Shown here: positions 31,163 through 41,400 of the stretch, one piece after another | Position numbering within the stretch: the first letter of the stretch is position 1 | Layout of the letters: the number at the start of each line of letters is the position of its first letter | Assembly (NCBI GenBank): GCA_903858105.1 | Contig: CAIOHN010000049.1 | Location: forward strand, 1 to 44,989 | Reading direction: 5' to 3' | DNA from: an uncultured Pseudomonadota bacterium | Lineage (GTDB): Bacteria > Pseudomonadota > Gammaproteobacteria > Methylococcales > Methylomonadaceae | DNA: 44,989 nt | Program-made: the position numbers and the translations under genes | Notes under the pieces: generated by a model | Database searches by the model: none | The model's input: the letters and a program-made list of their open reading frames with translations, nothing else | What the model was told of the DNA's origin: nothing

Positions 31163-32806
31163 TCAAGCTATTTTAAAGCCGGTAACTACCTGTTGTAGTT
31201 TTCGGGCAAGTTCGGCTAATTCGTCTGAAGATTGAGAATTGCAAATCGCTATGTCGCGATTTTCCACGCTGCTATCGGCTATTTGATGTACCCGTCCTGC
31301 CATTTCTTGTACCGATGCTGATTGTTCTGACAGTATGCGGGTGATGTCGCCTATGGCTTGTGTGACTCTTCCGGCGCTGTCATGAATTTCGGTAACCGAA
31401 TTGGCGGCGCGATAGGTCAGTTCGACGCCGTCGGTCACCCTATTTACACCCGCTTCAATCTCCTATGCTGCTCGCTGAGTATTGGTCTGGATTTTACCGA
31501 TCATTTGGGTGATTTCCTGGGTTGAGCTGGCGGTACGCTGTGCCAAGGCTCTGACTTCATCGGCTACCACGGCAAATCCCCGGCCTTGTTCACCCGCACG
31601 CGCGGCCTCAATGGCCGCGTTTAGCGCTAATAAATTGGTCTGGTCGGCGATGCTGCTGATAACGCTGACGATGCCGGAAATCTGGCTGGAATAATCTTCG
31701 AGTTCGCGGATGGTGACGGCGGTGGATTTTACTGCCTTGGCGACGTTGGACATTTCGTTGGCAGCGTCTTGCATGACACCACCACTGGTTAGCGAATCAT
31801 TGCCAGATTGCTGCGCCACGTTATGCACAGTTTGTGCCTGCTTGCCAATATCCTGGATGGACGCCGATAGCTCTTCGACCGAACTAGCGATACTTAACGC
31901 CGATTGAGCCTGAGTCGAACTGGCCCGTTCACTCTGCGCTGCAGCAACGGAGAGTGAGGTCGCGGATTGATTCAGGTGGTTTACGTTGTTGCTAATCACA
32001 CTAATAACATCGAATAGCTGTTTGCGCATGCTGTCAAGCACCCCCAAAAGTTGGGCAATTTCGTCGTTGCCGATCGCGGTCGCTCTGGTGGTTAAATCCC
32101 CATTGCCAATTTGCTTGGCTACCATTACGCATTGCTGTAGCGGTTGATTTATAGATTGGGTGATGATTTGTCCTAACGCCAAGCCCAGGAGTAAAGCAAC
32201 CACAATTAACATCGCTAATACCTGCTTACTTTCCGATGTGGTGGCTCGCAACTCTTGTAGCGATGTTTTGGCGTCGCTTTGAATGCCGGACTCGAGTTTG
32301 TCGATTTCGGTAATGAAAGCGTCGAAGTTGGCGTCGAATTGAGCATCCAATGTATGAAAAGTTTCCTCTGGAAGCTGTTGACCCAAGGTAGTGTAGCGGC
32401 TCTCCAGAGAGCTTAGCAGTGCATCAAATTTGGCTTGAGAGTTTTTAACCAGCACTAAAGTGGCGGGATTCTTGGTGGGCAGATACCGGCCCTCCTGGTT
32501 TTCGCCGCCAGCGGCTATCGCCTGCAAGTACCAATCGGATTCTTTCATCAAATCTCTGACAGTATCTATCGATTCTGCCGAATCCCCTCCCATGATTTCC
32601 TCAAATTTAAGATGGGCTTCTGTCGCCAGTAATTTTGATTCCATCACGGCGTCGACCAATGGCGCCGCAGATTCGCCAACGTATAGGCCGGAGCTGCCCA
32701 CCACAGAGGTAAAATATATGCCTGTCAGGCCCGTTAGCAAGGTTATCAATGTGCTGATAAGAAAGGCCAATGTCAGGCGCTTTCCGATACCGATCCGATT
32801 CAACAT
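31163..32806 (-). pseudogene. Methyl-accepting chemotaxis protein interrupted by one in-frame TAG
   Basis: ORFs 31463..32806 and 31163..31438 are in the same frame; joined RAA*EIEAGVNRVTDGVELTYRAANSV; MCP hairpin [47 protein letters not shown]. Confidence 0.88.
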
Positions 32807-33183
32807 CCTCTATACCCTTCGTATTAGTGTAGATCTGAGTATTGTCGACAAATCTAGCCTTGTCTAGACCGAATGCCAGATTTTTGCCAGAGTGAGTGTG
32901 TAAGAGGTTTTAAATTCTGCAGCCAGATGAAATTGGGGTGTCGCTAGTCTCTGTTGTTGGCCAAATAGAGAGGCTTACGCGACCTGAGGGCTATAGGTTG
33001 AGAAGCTAAATCGCGTGTAGTGGTGAGCGGTAAACTCAGTAGATTAGGCTGATTGACGGTCAAACTTTGCGACTTTCCCGCCTCACGGAGTTGACTACGC
33101 ACATTACCAGGTTGTAGAAATGGGATTGGGCTAAGGCCAGTTTCAACGGGGCCTAAAGTCGGGCTGGCAGATGACGGTTTAAT

Positions 33184-33199
33184 GAAGGTGGCCACCTTC
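33184..33199. repeat. Perfect 16-bp palindrome GAAGGTGGCCACCTTC downstream of fae-like gene
   Basis: Direct reading; just after the minus-strand fae-like stop. Confidence 0.6.
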
Positions 33200-33232
33200 G
33201 CAGCCACCTGACATACAGCCTAATTTATCGGT

Positions 33233-33784
33233 TTACCACTGTGACTCGCCGGTTTCCGGGTCGTACATTTCGTGGAAGATTTTGTGGCGGTTGGCGATCA
33301 GCTCGTCGATGCTGGGCGAGTTGCTCATGGCTCTGGAGATAGCCAGTTTCATTGCTTCATAATTGGTGCGGTACAAGTCTTTGCGATCCAGATCAGGGTT
33401 GGTAGCGCAGGATGGATCAATCCAGATCATGGCGATAATGCACAATTCGTTGGCTTGCAGACGCGGAATAACGCCGTCGGCAACGCTGTCAATCACCGCA
33501 TCAGCCACCGCAGATTGCACGGGGCCGCCCAGCAAATTGACGTAAGCCGACGATTTGATAGTTACTTTAGGCACCATGATGGTGGCGGGGCGCACTTGTT
33601 GGTTGGTGGCGCGGATTGCAAACATCCGGGTATGGCCTGCGGTTTGGCCCATCAGATTGGCAAAAGCGTGGCCTGCCGGGCCTTTTACGTCGCCTAACAG
33701 GATTTCCGGCATGGCGTCGGTGCCTTGGCCTTCGCTGGAAAATACGGTGGCTTCGCCGGTTCTAAACCAATAGGAGTCTGACAT
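33233..33784 (-). CDS. Formaldehyde-activating enzyme (Fae) paralog
   Basis: GDVKGPAGHAFANLMGQTAGHTRMFAI...RPATIMVPKVTIKS...YRTNYEAMKLAISRAM. Confidence 0.9.
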   Translation of the reverse strand: MSDSYWFRTGEATVFSSEGQGTDAMPEILLGDVKGPAGHAFANLMGQTAGHTRMFAIRATNQQVRPATIMVPKVTIKSSAYVNLLGGPVQSAVADAVIDSVADGVIPRLQANELCIIAMIWIDPSCATNPDLDRKDLYRTNYEAMKLAISRAMSNSPSIDELIANRHKIFHEMYDPETGESQW

Positions 33785-33887
33785 GTTGCGGCCTCTGAGT
33801 GAGTTGGGAAAGCTCGCATTCTATGCCGCAGTGGGGCTTGCGGCAATAGCCAGGGCTTTGGTAAAGCGTGATGGAGGCGGGTCGGAT

Positions 33888-34358
33888 TTATTTGAGCTCA
33901 GGCGTATGCAACGCCTTTGCCGCCGCTCGCAGCAACTGCAAGCATTGTCTATTGGCCGCTAAATCCAGCGCGCTGAAATCATCTTGAGTGGTCAGCAAGG
34001 GATTAGCTCCTGCCGCCAACAATTGCGCCACCACTGCCTGCTTGCCGCTGGAGGAGGCGTAAGTCAGCGCACTGGCACCGCTGGGGTTTTGGTAATCGAC
34101 GCGGATGCCGGCTTGCAGTAATAGTTCGATACATTGGCTACTTTCGGCAAAGCAGGCGGCCCATAACGCGTTATTGCCGTAGGCATCCAGTACCTCCAAA
34201 TTCGCGCCTTGATGCAATAGAAACGTCAGCACGTCGGCGCGGCCTTGCTGAGCGGCCAGAATCAAGGCGTGTTTACCCAGTGGATTTTGCGCCAAAGCTG
34301 GTGGCTCTTGAAAGCCATGCTCAAGCAGCCAAGCGCTGATGTCTGCGGAAATAGTCAT
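33888..34358 (-). CDS. Ankyrin-repeat protein
   Basis: GKHALILAAQQGRADVLTFLLHQGANLEVLDAYGNNALWAACFAESSQCIELLLQAGIRVDYQNPSGASALTYA. Confidence 0.85.
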   Translation of the reverse strand: MTISADISAWLLEHGFQEPPALAQNPLGKHALILAAQQGRADVLTFLLHQGANLEVLDAYGNNALWAACFAESSQCIELLLQAGIRVDYQNPSGASALTYASSSGKQAVVAQLLAAGANPLLTTQDDFSALDLAANRQCLQLLRAAAKALHTPELK

Positions 34359-34370
34359 GCTAATTGCGTT

Positions 34371-35048
34371 TTAAACCAGCGATGGTCGATGTAATAAAGA
34401 CAGATGTCCAACGCCGGCGGTTTTTAGTTTATCGGCCAGTTCATGGCGAGCCGCTTCACCTTTGCCACGCAAATACTTTAATTCGGCAGGCGTTAGCAAA
34501 GTAATCGCCACCAGTTTTATCGCGCCGCCCGGCAATAACAACGGTTGGGCGGCGGTAACGGGAACACCCAGCAGCGCACCGACCCGACCGCGGCCGTCTT
34601 TGATGTGGTCGATATTAAATTCCATCGATAGCAACTCGCCGTTTAGCAAGCGCTCGCTCAAACGCGAGTAGCCTGCCAAAGTATGGCTGACTTCAGCGGT
34701 GAGTGGAAATAGCCAGCTATCGGCCAATGCTGTCAGCGGCGCGGTTTCGGCGACACCGGAGTCGGGACTTTCGATAAATACTTCCAGTCCCAAGCCGGTT
34801 TCGGGTCGGTCGCGTTCTACCCACGGATCGGACAAGCCGTCGGATAGCACGCAAGCGTTTTGCTTATGGCGTGCGGCCAGCCAGGCGGCGCCAGCCGGCC
34901 ATTCCGGGCCATCGCTCATCGGCCCCATCAGCGACGTCAACGCCGCCAATTCGGAGTTTAAATACGTGCTTAGACCATGATGGCGGGCGTCGATAGCCAT
35001 GCGCATCCGATCGGCATAGGTCAGGCCGACGATATGTTCAGCTTTCAT
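34371..35048 (-). CDS. Hypothetical protein in nif-accessory group (possibly SUFU-like)
   Basis: 225 aa ORF overlapping the LRV gene by 11 bp; no confidently recognised motif. Confidence 0.65.
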   Translation of the reverse strand: MKAEHIVGLTYADRMRMAIDARHHGLSTYLNSELAALTSLMGPMSDGPEWPAGAAWLAARHKQNACVLSDGLSDPWVERDRPETGLGLEVFIESPDSGVAETAPLTALADSWLFPLTAEVSHTLAGYSRLSERLLNGELLSMEFNIDHIKDGRGRVGALLGVPVTAAQPLLLPGGAIKLVAITLLTPAELKYLRGKGEAARHELADKLKTAGVGHLSLLHRPSLV

Positions 35049-35820
35049 TCTGATTAGTCTCTAAGGCTAATGTGACTAAGCGCTGCTCGGCGACCAGGCG
35101 CACTTCTTCGTCGCTGTCTTCGAGCATGCGTTTAAGCAAGTCCGGCTCTGCTCGCAGCGCCACTTCGTAACGCACCGTCCAGTCGCTGTCCTGGCTCATT
35201 AGTGTCAGATCGTCGACATCCATGCGCTGCGCGACAATGCGGCGGATCACGACTTCCTTGTCATGTGCCATCAAGCCCAAGCTGACGCTGGGAATGCGTT
35301 CTGCGACTGTGCGCCGCACTTCGTTGTCGGGGTCGGCTACCAAGCGAAACAAGCGGCCTTTGGGTAAACGTTTGGCGACATACGTCCGCACCAGATAATC
35401 GTAATCGTCGGCCATCAGTTCCAGTTGATGCTCAGGCAAACGGTCGGCTACAGTGACGCGGACTTCTCTGTCGCTGTCCTGGCGTAACTCCAGTAGCCAC
35501 TCCAGCGGCACTCGATAGGCCAGGACGCGGCGCACGGCTTCGTCAGGGTCGGTCAGTAAGGGACGTAAATGATTGGTGGGTAGGTATTGAGCTGCAATTG
35601 CCCGGCGTTCCCAAAACGGATCCTGGGTATAACTGGTAGCAAACGCGGGGTGAGCTTTGAAAAAACGATCAATTTGTCGGCCACTTTCAGCAACGACGCA
35701 ACAATCGCCGGGCTGGCAACTGCCGGTGGTTAATAAGGTGTTCCGGTAGGCGCAATCGGAACAATCGGCCCGCGGCGTAAGATCGACGGCATCTATTTCC
35801 AATGCGGATGAGGCAAACAT
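35038..35820 (-). CDS. 4Fe-4S-binding leucine-rich-repeat-variant (LRV) protein
   Basis: N-terminal CSDCAYRNTLLTTGSCQPGDCCVV; repeats LLTDPDEAVRRVLAYRVPLEWLLELRQDSDREVRVTVADRLPEHQLELM. Confidence 0.88.
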   Translation of the reverse strand: MFASSALEIDAVDLTPRADCSDCAYRNTLLTTGSCQPGDCCVVAESGRQIDRFFKAHPAFATSYTQDPFWERRAIAAQYLPTNHLRPLLTDPDEAVRRVLAYRVPLEWLLELRQDSDREVRVTVADRLPEHQLELMADDYDYLVRTYVAKRLPKGRLFRLVADPDNEVRRTVAERIPSVSLGLMAHDKEVVIRRIVAQRMDVDDLTLMSQDSDWTVRYEVALRAEPDLLKRMLEDSDEEVRLVAEQRLVTLALETNQNES

Positions 35821-36375
35821 CTAAGCCACCTCTGCCATAACGGGCAACAATTGCGGCGTGACTTGCGCCAGCCAGACTCTGACGCGCTCGTCGGTTAAAT
35901 GCGGTTGGCCGCGTTGATCAATTACCAGGCCGACGAATTGATTGTCGATGACGGAATCTGAATGTTCAAAGGTATAACCTTCGGTGCTCCAGCGGCCGAC
36001 GATGTCGGCGCCGTACCCGTAAAATACCCGATACAGCTGGATTAATGAGCTGGCAAAGCGCGAGGCATAGCGTTCCTGATGGCCTAGTCCGAACAAGGCA
36101 ATGCGCTTGCCGGACAGATCGACACCGTCCAGATGCGGCACAAATTCTTGCCAGCTGCGTTCCTGGCAACCCGCTGCCAGACCGGGCAAGTCGCCGATGC
36201 CGTAGCTGGGGGTGCCTAAAATCAAGGCGTCGTAGGCCAATAATTCTGCTGCGGTCGCCCGGTTGATGTTTTTGGGTTTATCGGCCAGATCTTCGCCCAG
36301 CAGGCTGAAAATCTTTTTAGCCACCAGCCGGGTGCTGCCGGTATCCGTTCCAAAAAAAATGCCGATTTTGCTCAT
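35821..36375 (-). CDS. nifF: Flavodoxin, NifF-type
   Basis: IGIFFGTDTGSTRLVAKKI; LILGTPSYGIGDLPG; IALFGLGHQERYASRF; EGYTFEHSDSVIDNQFVGLVID. Confidence 0.88.
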   Translation of the reverse strand: MSKIGIFFGTDTGSTRLVAKKIFSLLGEDLADKPKNINRATAAELLAYDALILGTPSYGIGDLPGLAAGCQERSWQEFVPHLDGVDLSGKRIALFGLGHQERYASRFASSLIQLYRVFYGYGADIVGRWSTEGYTFEHSDSVIDNQFVGLVIDQRGQPHLTDERVRVWLAQVTPQLLPVMAEVA

Positions 36376-36401
36376 AAATCACCTGTAATCGAAAGTGCAG
36401 G

Positions 36402-36417
36402 ACAAGGCTGTGCGCCA
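36402..36417 (-). promoter_or_regulatory. Degenerate sigma54-like promoter candidate upstream of nifF
   Basis: Minus strand TGGCGCACAGCCTTGT vs TGGCACGNNNNNTTGC: correct spacing but 3 mismatches including the -12 C. Confidence 0.3.
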
Positions 36418-36932
36418 GTTTATTAAATGTCAGCAAGTTTCGATCCAAAATAATTTTTAATAAAAATATCAGTTAAATCAGTGTTTTATGGTTTTTAGGT
36501 GGGCGTAATGGCGGTTTGCGGCTGCAAGTATTTCGACAATTTTCGAATACGGCGACGTATTTATAACAATATCCCACGTCCAGGTTGGCGATAACTTTGA
36601 TAGTGTTTGATTAAAAATAGTTTGCCAAATTTTTCTAAAAAATACCGATAATTTTAAGCGGCGCAACCGGCAGTTTTTAATCCAGATTGCAGGTGTAATA
36701 AAAAATTAATATGTTGCGGTTAAGGTGGTTTTTCTAAAATCAGGTTTGGACTTAAATCCACTAAAAAAGAGGGGTTATTGGCCTGAATTGGCGGGTTTTA
36801 GTGCGATTTTGAAAATATATGGTACGATGAGAATGCAGTAAGAAAGCAACCAAATTAAAATGCGCGGTCATAATTTGGCAATTTTAATATGGTAATTAAA
36901 AACAGTTAAATATCAATAGATAGGATTAGTAA

Positions 36933-37313
36933 ATGAGTACATTTAAAAAAACCCTGGCTTCTTTTTTGGTGATTGCCGCAGCATTAGTCTCTGCTCCTGC
37001 TATGGCAGCCGGCGCAACAGACGCACAAGTTCGCGCAGCTGGTGAGGCGACCGTTGCCAAAATGGAAGAAGCGGTTAGTTTGTTGGACAAAGGCGCTGAT
37101 AAAGCCGATGTCTTGAAAGCATTGGGTGAAGTTCGCCAGTTTCAAAAAGAATTCCGTTTTGAAGCTACCGAGCGTTTACGTCAAAGAGCTGGCGACAAAA
37201 TGAAAGTTGCTCGTGACGAAATTGAAAAAGGCGACGCTGCTGGTTCAACTACCTTGAAAGCGACTCTGGATCTTTACAAAGAAATGATGAAAGTTTACAA
37301 CGCGAACCACTAA
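36933..37313 (+). CDS. Small exported helical hypothetical protein
   Basis: Signal peptide ...LVSAPAMAA; Ala/Glu/Lys-rich helical sequence, no Cys. Confidence 0.75.
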   Translation: MSTFKKTLASFLVIAAALVSAPAMAAGATDAQVRAAGEATVAKMEEAVSLLDKGADKADVLKALGEVRQFQKEFRFEATERLRQRAGDKMKVARDEIEKGDAAGSTTLKATLDLYKEMMKVYNANH

Positions 37314-37323
37314 GCGTTTGCAT

Positions 37324-37381
37324 AAGTAATCCGCCCGGATTACTTAAAGCTTGCCACCGGCAAACCTGGTTTCCCGGTGGC
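37324..37381 (+). terminator. Tandem hairpins after the 36933 gene
   Basis: aagtaatccg-cc-cggattactt and gccaccgg...ccggtggc followed by tgcatttt. Confidence 0.5.
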
Positions 37382-37466
37382 TGCATTTTAAACAATTTAA
37401 AGTTGTTGTTTAAACCTCAAAATATCTCATCCCCGTATTCCTGTCTTCAGATAAGCGCTGAACAAT

Positions 37467-38468
37467 TTAAATAGAACGGAAATAATTCATCGCCCCCAGC
37501 AACGGTGTGCGCGGATTTAAAGCCAGTTTTACCGATATTTTGGACAGTAGCGGCTGAAATCGACCTTTGGCCACAAAGGCTTGCATAAACGCACCTGATT
37601 CCAGTATGGAACGGATTTTAGGGCCAATGCCGCCACCAATAAAGACGCCGCCACTCGCAAAAGCCTTTAACGCCAGATTGCCAGCCTCGGCCCCGTAAAG
37701 CTCCGCAAACAAACGGACGGTTTCTCGGCACAAAGGGTCTTCGCCGTCGATACCTAATCGCGAGATCAATGCATTGCGATCCACGCCAGCTTCAACATCC
37801 GCAGTGCTGGCCGGGACCGCAGGGCAGGCCGCTGCAAAACGGTTATCCAGCAAAAAATCGTACAAATTGCTAAAACCACTGCCGGACAAAATCCGCTCCC
37901 AGCTCACATGCGCTGGATACTGGCGGCGTAGATAAGCCAACAATTCATCTTGCTGGCGGTTTTGCGGGGCAAAGTCGCAGTGTCCGCCTTCGGTAGCGAT
38001 GGGATGATAGTTGGCGCCATCCCAATGCAATATGGCTTCGCCCAGGCCGGTGCCAGCGGCGATGACGGCTATGTTGCCGGTTTGCGGTTCCGCATTGGGG
38101 TTTAACTCGATAAAGTCCTGGGATTCTAAATGTAGCATGCCGATGGCCATGGCTTCCAGGTCGTTCAGCAGTTTGACGCGTTGGGTGCCTAGTCGGGCCT
38201 TGAGCTGTTCGCCATCCAGTAACCAGGGCAAATTCGTGGTTTGGCAGCGCTGATTCAACACCGGGCCGGCCACGCCGAAGCAGGCCGATTCGACCGCCGG
38301 GCTATCACTCAAAAATAGATCGAGAATTTCTGCAAAAGTCTGATATTCGCCACTGGCAAAAACCTGTTCCTGCACACAGCGTAAGCTGCCGTCGGTTTGC
38401 GTTTCGATTAAGGCCAGAACCGTTTTGGTTCCGCCAATGTCGCCGGCTAGAATCATGTTCGTACTCAC
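37467..38468 (-). CDS. glk: Glucokinase (ROK-independent Glk type)
   Basis: LAGDIGGTKTVLALIE, CFGVAGPV, AAGTGLGEA, TEGGHCDFAP, GGVFIGGGIGPKI. Confidence 0.92.
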   Translation of the reverse strand: MSTNMILAGDIGGTKTVLALIETQTDGSLRCVQEQVFASGEYQTFAEILDLFLSDSPAVESACFGVAGPVLNQRCQTTNLPWLLDGEQLKARLGTQRVKLLNDLEAMAIGMLHLESQDFIELNPNAEPQTGNIAVIAAGTGLGEAILHWDGANYHPIATEGGHCDFAPQNRQQDELLAYLRRQYPAHVSWERILSGSGFSNLYDFLLDNRFAAACPAVPASTADVEAGVDRNALISRLGIDGEDPLCRETVRLFAELYGAEAGNLALKAFASGGVFIGGGIGPKIRSILESGAFMQAFVAKGRFQPLLSKISVKLALNPRTPLLGAMNYFRSI

Positions 38469-41400
38469 GAGGTTGGGGTGGCGTTGCTAAGCAAATGGTT
38501 TAAGGCGTCGAGAATGGCGTTGGCCAACACATGCGGCGGCAACTGGTAAAAGGCTTGCCAAGCCAGCGATACGCATTCTTCGTAATGATCGCGGTAGTGC
38601 GGGTGACGTTGCAGCCAGCTAATCCGCACGGCGTGACCGATCAAAATATCGGTGACCAGGGTGTCGTCTATGTATAGATCGGGATAATCGCGCACGATTG
38701 AGGACAGTGCTCGTAGAGCCTCCACGCTCAGTTGCCGATAAACCGGTGCCTGAATTTTGTTCAGAATATGATTGATATGCAGCCTGAAGCTTTGCTCGCC
38801 AGCGGTCATTTGCGCCAGCATGAATTCACTGTCGATACGGCGTTTGCTATTGTATTTTTCGCCGATCATCAAGCCTTTGCAATGATGCAGCAAATCCCAA
38901 ACACCGCTGAAAAACGCTTCGTTCTCGCGACCGACACTGCCCTGCTGTTCGCGCCAGGCATACCAGTCATCCGCGCCGCCACGGTCTTTTGGATCCATGC
39001 TGGCTGGAAAACGTGCAGCGGTCAGATCGCGCTGCGGGCCTTCGCAATGCAGGGTTTCCACTTGGCCCAGCTGGTTTTCGCTGTTGTTGTAGTCTTCTAA
39101 AGTCTCTTGCAGCAATTGCACCAGATCATGGGGCGGCAGTGACAGAATATCGCTGAAAGCCTGATCCAGCGAGGTGCTGCTCAAGCGTTTTTTCCGGGCG
39201 ATAATCAGTTGCAAAATATGCCCCACGCGAATGGTGTGCATGTCGGCAAACAGTTCCGGTTTTAACTTGATCAGCATGCCCAGGTAGATGATCAATTCCT
39301 GCGTAATAACCTGTTGGCTGCTGTCGTTGGGGTTAAAACTGCGAATGGTATCCAGGATTTGCCAGGAATCGGTCGGCCGCCGCAAAGTGGCTTTGCCGCT
39401 GTAAGCCCGGCCGACTGTCAAACCGTGTTGACGCACCAGAATTTCGGTGGCGGCTTGCTCCAGGTTGATGTCATATTTTTCCAGCAAGCCAGCGCAGCGC
39501 CGTACGATATACCAGGCATGATGGTCGCCAGCGCGCACATAGACTTCTTCCAGCAAGTCTCGCACTCGGCAGGCTGTGCCTTCTGAGTTGCGCAAACCGG
39601 TGTCGTGATCCAGGCCGTGGCGCTGGCAGAGTAGGGCTAGCGCTTCCAGTTGGGCGTAAAGATTGGGGTCGGTTTGCAGTTTGGCGATGAGTTGACTGTC
39701 ATCACCGATTTCCCATTCGGTTAATAAAAAGCTGTCCAGCGATTGCAGGGCTTTATCGTCTTCCGGTAACACGTTGGCGAATGGCCGTTCGGAATCTTCC
39801 CAACTACTTTCCGAAAAGCTAAAGTCGTGCAGATTGCCGATTTTTTCGTGGCTGGCGGTTTTGACAAAATCGGTCAGCAAGCCCAGTTTTACCGGGGTGT
39901 CCTGTACCTGACCTTGGCGAAGCTGTTCTATAAAACCCAGTAGTACCTGTCTGTCGGCGCTATCCAGCATGTTTTGCTTGATGTTGATCACCAGCAAAGG
40001 CTGAGCGGAGCTATCCCAGTGCCGCACGATATAGCTTAGTTCCATGCGCAAACGCTGGATTAACAGCTGATTGTCCATGGCGATATAAAAGCCTTTTTGG
40101 TTCATGAACTGCGGCAAAAACACCAAGGGATTGCCGGCCAGGACATAAAGTTTGGAAGTTGCCAGAGTACGCAGTTGTCGCAACGGTCTGCCGCTTAAAC
40201 CGATGCGGTCGTTACGGCCCACCTGGGTATATGCTGCTGCGAGTTCGCTGGCGTCTCGCACTTGAATCGGCGCGATTTCGGCCAGGGTTTGCGAGGGAAT
40301 GTTCAGGATGCGTAAGTCTTCCTGAACCTGATCATCTTCCGCCAACAAGGCAACCTTTAAAGTAGCGTTGGGGTGCAAGCGGGTGGCGCGATAACGCCCC
40401 AGTGGATCAATGTCGTCCAGGCTAATCAGTTTGTCCTGCAGCAGGCAGGCGAGGATATACAAACTTTGTGCCCAAACCAGCGGTACGTTTTCGTTCGGGA
40501 TGCGGTGCTGGCTGTGGGGATTGCGTTTTTCCGCGGCGATGGCGTTTTCCGGGACGATGTAAAGTTCCGGCAGCAGCCATTGGCCATTTTGTTCGACCAG
40601 CAAATCTTCCAGGCGGCGGCGATAATCGCCCACGCCTTCTGTGTCGCCGGCGAATAGTTTGTTGAGCAATAAATAACAAAAAAACAGCGGCCATTCGCAT
40701 TCTATGTCCATGAATTGTTTTAATTCATTGGGCTCGTAATGCAGGCGCTGATGGTCCTCTATGGCTGTTTGGTGGCCGTCCAGCAAGAAGCGTTTGCAGC
40801 CATAGCGGCCTTGTAGTTTTTCGACGATCAGCGCTTCGGTTCTGTCACGCAGCGCTGGGTTATCCACGGCAAACGCCGGAAAGCCAGTAACGCTAAGCAC
40901 GGCTGAATCCACTTCTTTGGAAATCGATTCGCGTGGCAGCAACGATTCCAAAGTGATGCGGGTGCGGGCAATATCGTCGCTGATCACATGAATAATTGCC
41001 GTCTGTCCGCCGTCCTTACCAAATAAGTTAAAACCGGACATGGCTTCCAGCGCCGCTTTGGCCATGCCGATGGAACTGGCATTCAGTTCGGCCTGACCAT
41101 GATTCATTTTATTGCCACGCTCCCAGATGCCGTAATCCGGGGTGCGATAAGCCCGGCTGACGTAATGCACCAGGTTTTGCACAAAATTGACTTCGTCGAT
41201 GCTAAATACAATCCGCAAACCCGAGGCGGTCATTTGCGCCAGCATCAGTAAAAACAAAGAGGTGGCATCGAGCTGCAAATGACCCCATTCGTGGTCGCCC
41301 ACCACCACTTCGCCCGATTGGGTGCTGTATTTGGCGTGCAGGGCGTCCAACGGGTCTTGCGAGTGTTTAAATTTTTCGACTTTGCCGGCCTGACGCATCA

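Noticed and set aside
31463-31465. Pyrrolysine readthrough of the MCP amber codon, suggested by nearby corrinoid methyltransferase genes
   Set aside because: Pyrrolysine is known in MtmB/MtbB/MttB methyltransferases, not MCPs; no pyl genes or MttB homologs seen in the window. A nonsense mutation is simpler.
32944-33207. 87-aa minus-strand ORF between MCP and fae-like gene
   Set aside because: Composition and lack of motifs or RBS do not support coding.
36478-36666. 62-aa minus-strand ORF upstream of nifF
   Set aside because: AT-rich intergenic sequence without RBS or conserved motif.
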